A stretch of DNA of 14,433 nt, taken from contig JAPLIW010000643.1 in NCBI GenBank assembly GCA_026388915.1, positions 1 through 14,433 of the forward strand, in the 5' to 3' direction. The number at the start of each line of letters is the position of its first letter. Positions within the stretch are counted from its first letter, which is position 1. Positions 12,833-14,433 of the stretch are shown here, piece by piece. Origin of the DNA: Deltaproteobacteria bacterium. Lineage in GTDB: Bacteria; Desulfobacterota; SM23-61. The position numbers and the translations under genes were made by a program. A model generated the notes under the pieces. That model had not been told where the DNA came from and ran no database searches. It was given only the letters and a program-made list of their open reading frames with translations.

Positions 12833-14433
12833 GGCCCTCCAGAACGCAGCTTTTCCGTCGCCTGGGCATCGATTTCCAGGGTCGCCGGGTCAAGGGCCGT
12901 CCGGTAAACCTCCCTTGCCCGGGCAAGACTGATGAGCCCGTCGATGACGTCTGCGCGCACCTGGGCGGGATCGCGTTCCTCCGGCCGGTAGAACCCCCCG
13001 CCCCCGGGAAGCTCGAGCGTGACCCGCTGGCCGGGCTTGAGGATATACTTGGTCTTGGAATGGGGCACGGTCCCGTCGTCGAGGTAGATACGGCCCTTGG
13101 CCCCGTCGAGCCCGCCGGCAAATCCCTTGGCGGCGAAGCGGATGCGGTCGTACATGGGGGAGTGCTGGGACGGATGTCCCCCGCGTACTTTAAGGACCAT
13201 TCGCTGCCCCAAACCCCCGCGGAATTTCCCCGGCCCGCCGCTGTCCGGGATGAGCTCGCGGCATTCGATAAACAGGGGAGATACATTTTCCACTAATTCC
13301 ACGGGGACTCCATGGATGCCGCTGGGAAAGGCGGTGGCCGAGAGGCCGTCCTTGGTGGGGCGGGCTCCGGTTCCCCCGGCGGAGAAGAAAACATAGCAGA
13401 AAGGCTCGCCGCGCTCATCGATGCCGTCGAACTGAGTGTTCCAGAGGCCCTGAGAGCCTTCGGCAACGACCCGGTCGGGGATCACGCGGCTGAGCGCCCC
13501 GAAGACCGCCGCGGAAAGGAAATGGCCCAGGATGTGGCGCGCTCCCACCGGGGCGGGACGAAGACAGTTCAGGATGGAGCCCTCCGGCGCGATGACGGTT
13601 ATGGGACGGAAGCTCCCCTCGTTGTTCGGAACTTCCGGGCTCACCGAGCACTTGATGGGGTAGGTGGTGTAGGCGTGGCAGTAACTGTAGACCACGTTGA
13701 TTCCCCGGCCCGACTGGGGCGAAGTCCCGGTGTAGTCGGCGGTCATCCGGTCCCCGGCGATGGTGATGGCCAGTTTGACCACGATGGGCTCGTCAAAACC
13801 GTCCATGTCGATCTGGTGGCGGTAGGTTCCGTCGGGAATGGCCTGGATGGCCTCGCGCATGGATTGTTCACTGCGCTCGATGATGGCCGCCGACAGTCCC
13901 TCCAGGTCGGAAAGGCTGTGGTCCTCCATCATCTCCAACAGTTTTTTGCCGCCCACCTCGTTGGCCGAAATCATGGCATAGACATCCCCCAGGACCGTTT
14001 GGGGAACCCGGACGTTGGCCCGGATGATCCGGATGAGGTCTTCATTCAGCCGTCCCCGGTCCACCAGTTTCATGATCGGGATGGCCAACCCCTCCTCGTA
14101 GATGGAAGGGGCGTCGGCGCCGAATACGCGGCCGCCGATGTCCATGACGTGGCAGGTGTTGGCGAAGAGCCCGATCGCCTTCCCCCGGTGGAAGACGGGA
14201 GTCACGATGGTGAAATCATGGTGGTGGCCGGAAGCCAGCCAGGGGTCGTTGGTGACCAGGGTGTCTCCCGGCTGCAGGCCGGCCAGGGGATACTCGCGCA
14301 GAAAATGGCGGACGGACGTGGCCATGCAGTTGATATGGCCGGGCGTTCCGGTCACCGCCTGGGCGATCATGTTTCCCGCCGCGTCGAAGACGCCCGCGGA
14401 GAGGTCGCCCGCCTCGCGCACCACGGTGGTGAA
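12829..14433 (-). CDS. hyuB: Hydantoinase B / 5-oxoprolinase family subunit (5' end beyond window)
   Basis: 534 residues of a HyuB-type subunit are visible; the frame stays open to the window edge (FTTVVREAGDLSAGVFD), so the N-terminal few dozen residues are missing. Family blocks: TPGHINCM (30-37), TNDPWLASGHHHDF (61-74), GGRVFGADAPSIYEEGL, PNNEGSFRPI, ILNCLRPAPVGARH, ELIPDSGGPGKFRGGLGQ, and the C-terminal LPGGGGFYRPEERDPAQVRADV. With a HyuA partner, such proteins hydrolyse hydantoins, N-methylhydantoin or 5-oxoproline with ATP; acetone carboxylase subunits are related. hyuA is expected upstream, past the right edge. The stop TAG lies inside palindrome copy 4, and the C-terminus SGGP seems to come partly from bases next to that repeat. 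Confidence 0.9.
   Translation of the reverse strand, partial: FTTVVREAGDLSAGVFDAAGNMIAQAVTGTPGHINCMATSVRHFLREYPLAGLQPGDTLVTNDPWLASGHHHDFTIVTPVFHRGKAIGLFANTCHVMDIGGRVFGADAPSIYEEGLAIPIMKLVDRGRLNEDLIRIIRANVRVPQTVLGDVYAMISANEVGGKKLLEMMEDHSLSDLEGLSAAIIERSEQSMREAIQAIPDGTYRHQIDMDGFDEPIVVKLAITIAGDRMTADYTGTSPQSGRGINVVYSYCHAYTTYPIKCSVSPEVPNNEGSFRPITVIAPEGSILNCLRPAPVGARHILGHFLSAAVFGALSRVIPDRVVAEGSQGLWNTQFDGIDERGEPFCYVFFSAGGTGARPTKDGLSATAFPSGIHGVPVELVENVSPLFIECRELIPDSGGPGKFRGGLGQRMVLKVRGGHPSQHSPMYDRIRFAAKGFAGGLDGAKGRIYLDDGTVPHSKTKYILKPGQRVTLELPGGGGFYRPEERDPAQVRADVIDGLISLARAREVYRTALDPATLEIDAQATEKLRSGGP

Noticed and set aside
12477..13286. A 269-residue minus-strand frame overlapping the hyuB 3' end and the aminotransferase start
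   Set aside because: It crosses two real genes and two palindromes, and its composition is Arg/Ser/Pro-rich shadow coding.

Overview
The window looks like a chromosomal segment of a Gram-negative, probably anaerobic bacterium, most likely Desulfobacterota (the former Deltaproteobacteria). The grounds are a GspA/GspB pair, a periplasmic binding protein with a Sec signal and no lipobox, an Isf-type iron-sulfur flavoprotein, GC-rich coding DNA by eye, and intergenic GTAGGGGC palindromes. The placement is inference; no rRNA or marker gene is present.

Layout. (1) 1-636: an IS200-type insertion sequence with matching end hairpins, an intact HUH/Y1 transposase and a 10-bp leader helix that buries the transposase ribosome binding site. 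(2) 832-1398: a small iron-sulfur flavoprotein. It is followed at 1404-1458 by a second, orphan copy of the IS left end. (3) 1490-4122, minus strand: gspB and gspA, overlapping by ATGA. GspB carries a 28-residue tandem repeat in its linker. (4) 4123-4407: a divergent control region with two near-consensus sigma70 promoters back to back. (5) 4408-11278, plus strand: a peptide-use operon with an M20 metallopeptidase, a family 5 binding protein, two permeases and two ATPases (Dpp/Opp type). Three of the junctions inside the transporter overlap or nearly touch. The binding protein gene is set off by an octamer-repeat hairpin in front and two strong palindromes behind. (6) 11375-12547, minus strand: a class I/II aminotransferase. 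(7) 12829 to the right edge, minus strand: HyuB, the hydantoinase/oxoprolinase B subunit, cut at its N-terminus by the window edge.

A plausible joint role is scavenging of peptides or modified amino acids. The ABC system imports them, the M20 enzyme (no signal peptide, so cytosolic) hydrolyses them, the aminotransferase deaminates the product, and the hydantoinase/oxoprolinase family opens cyclic amides. The true substrates cannot be read from the sequence.

I did not find a clearly new multi-gene system. The most unusual content is non-coding: four members of a GTAGGGGC palindrome family, one of which supplies the stop codon of hyuB; phased degenerate octamer and heptamer arrays in gaps; the orphan IS end; and the mirrored divergent promoters. 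No gene-free gap exceeds about 290 bases, and no tRNA, rRNA or CRISPR array was seen.
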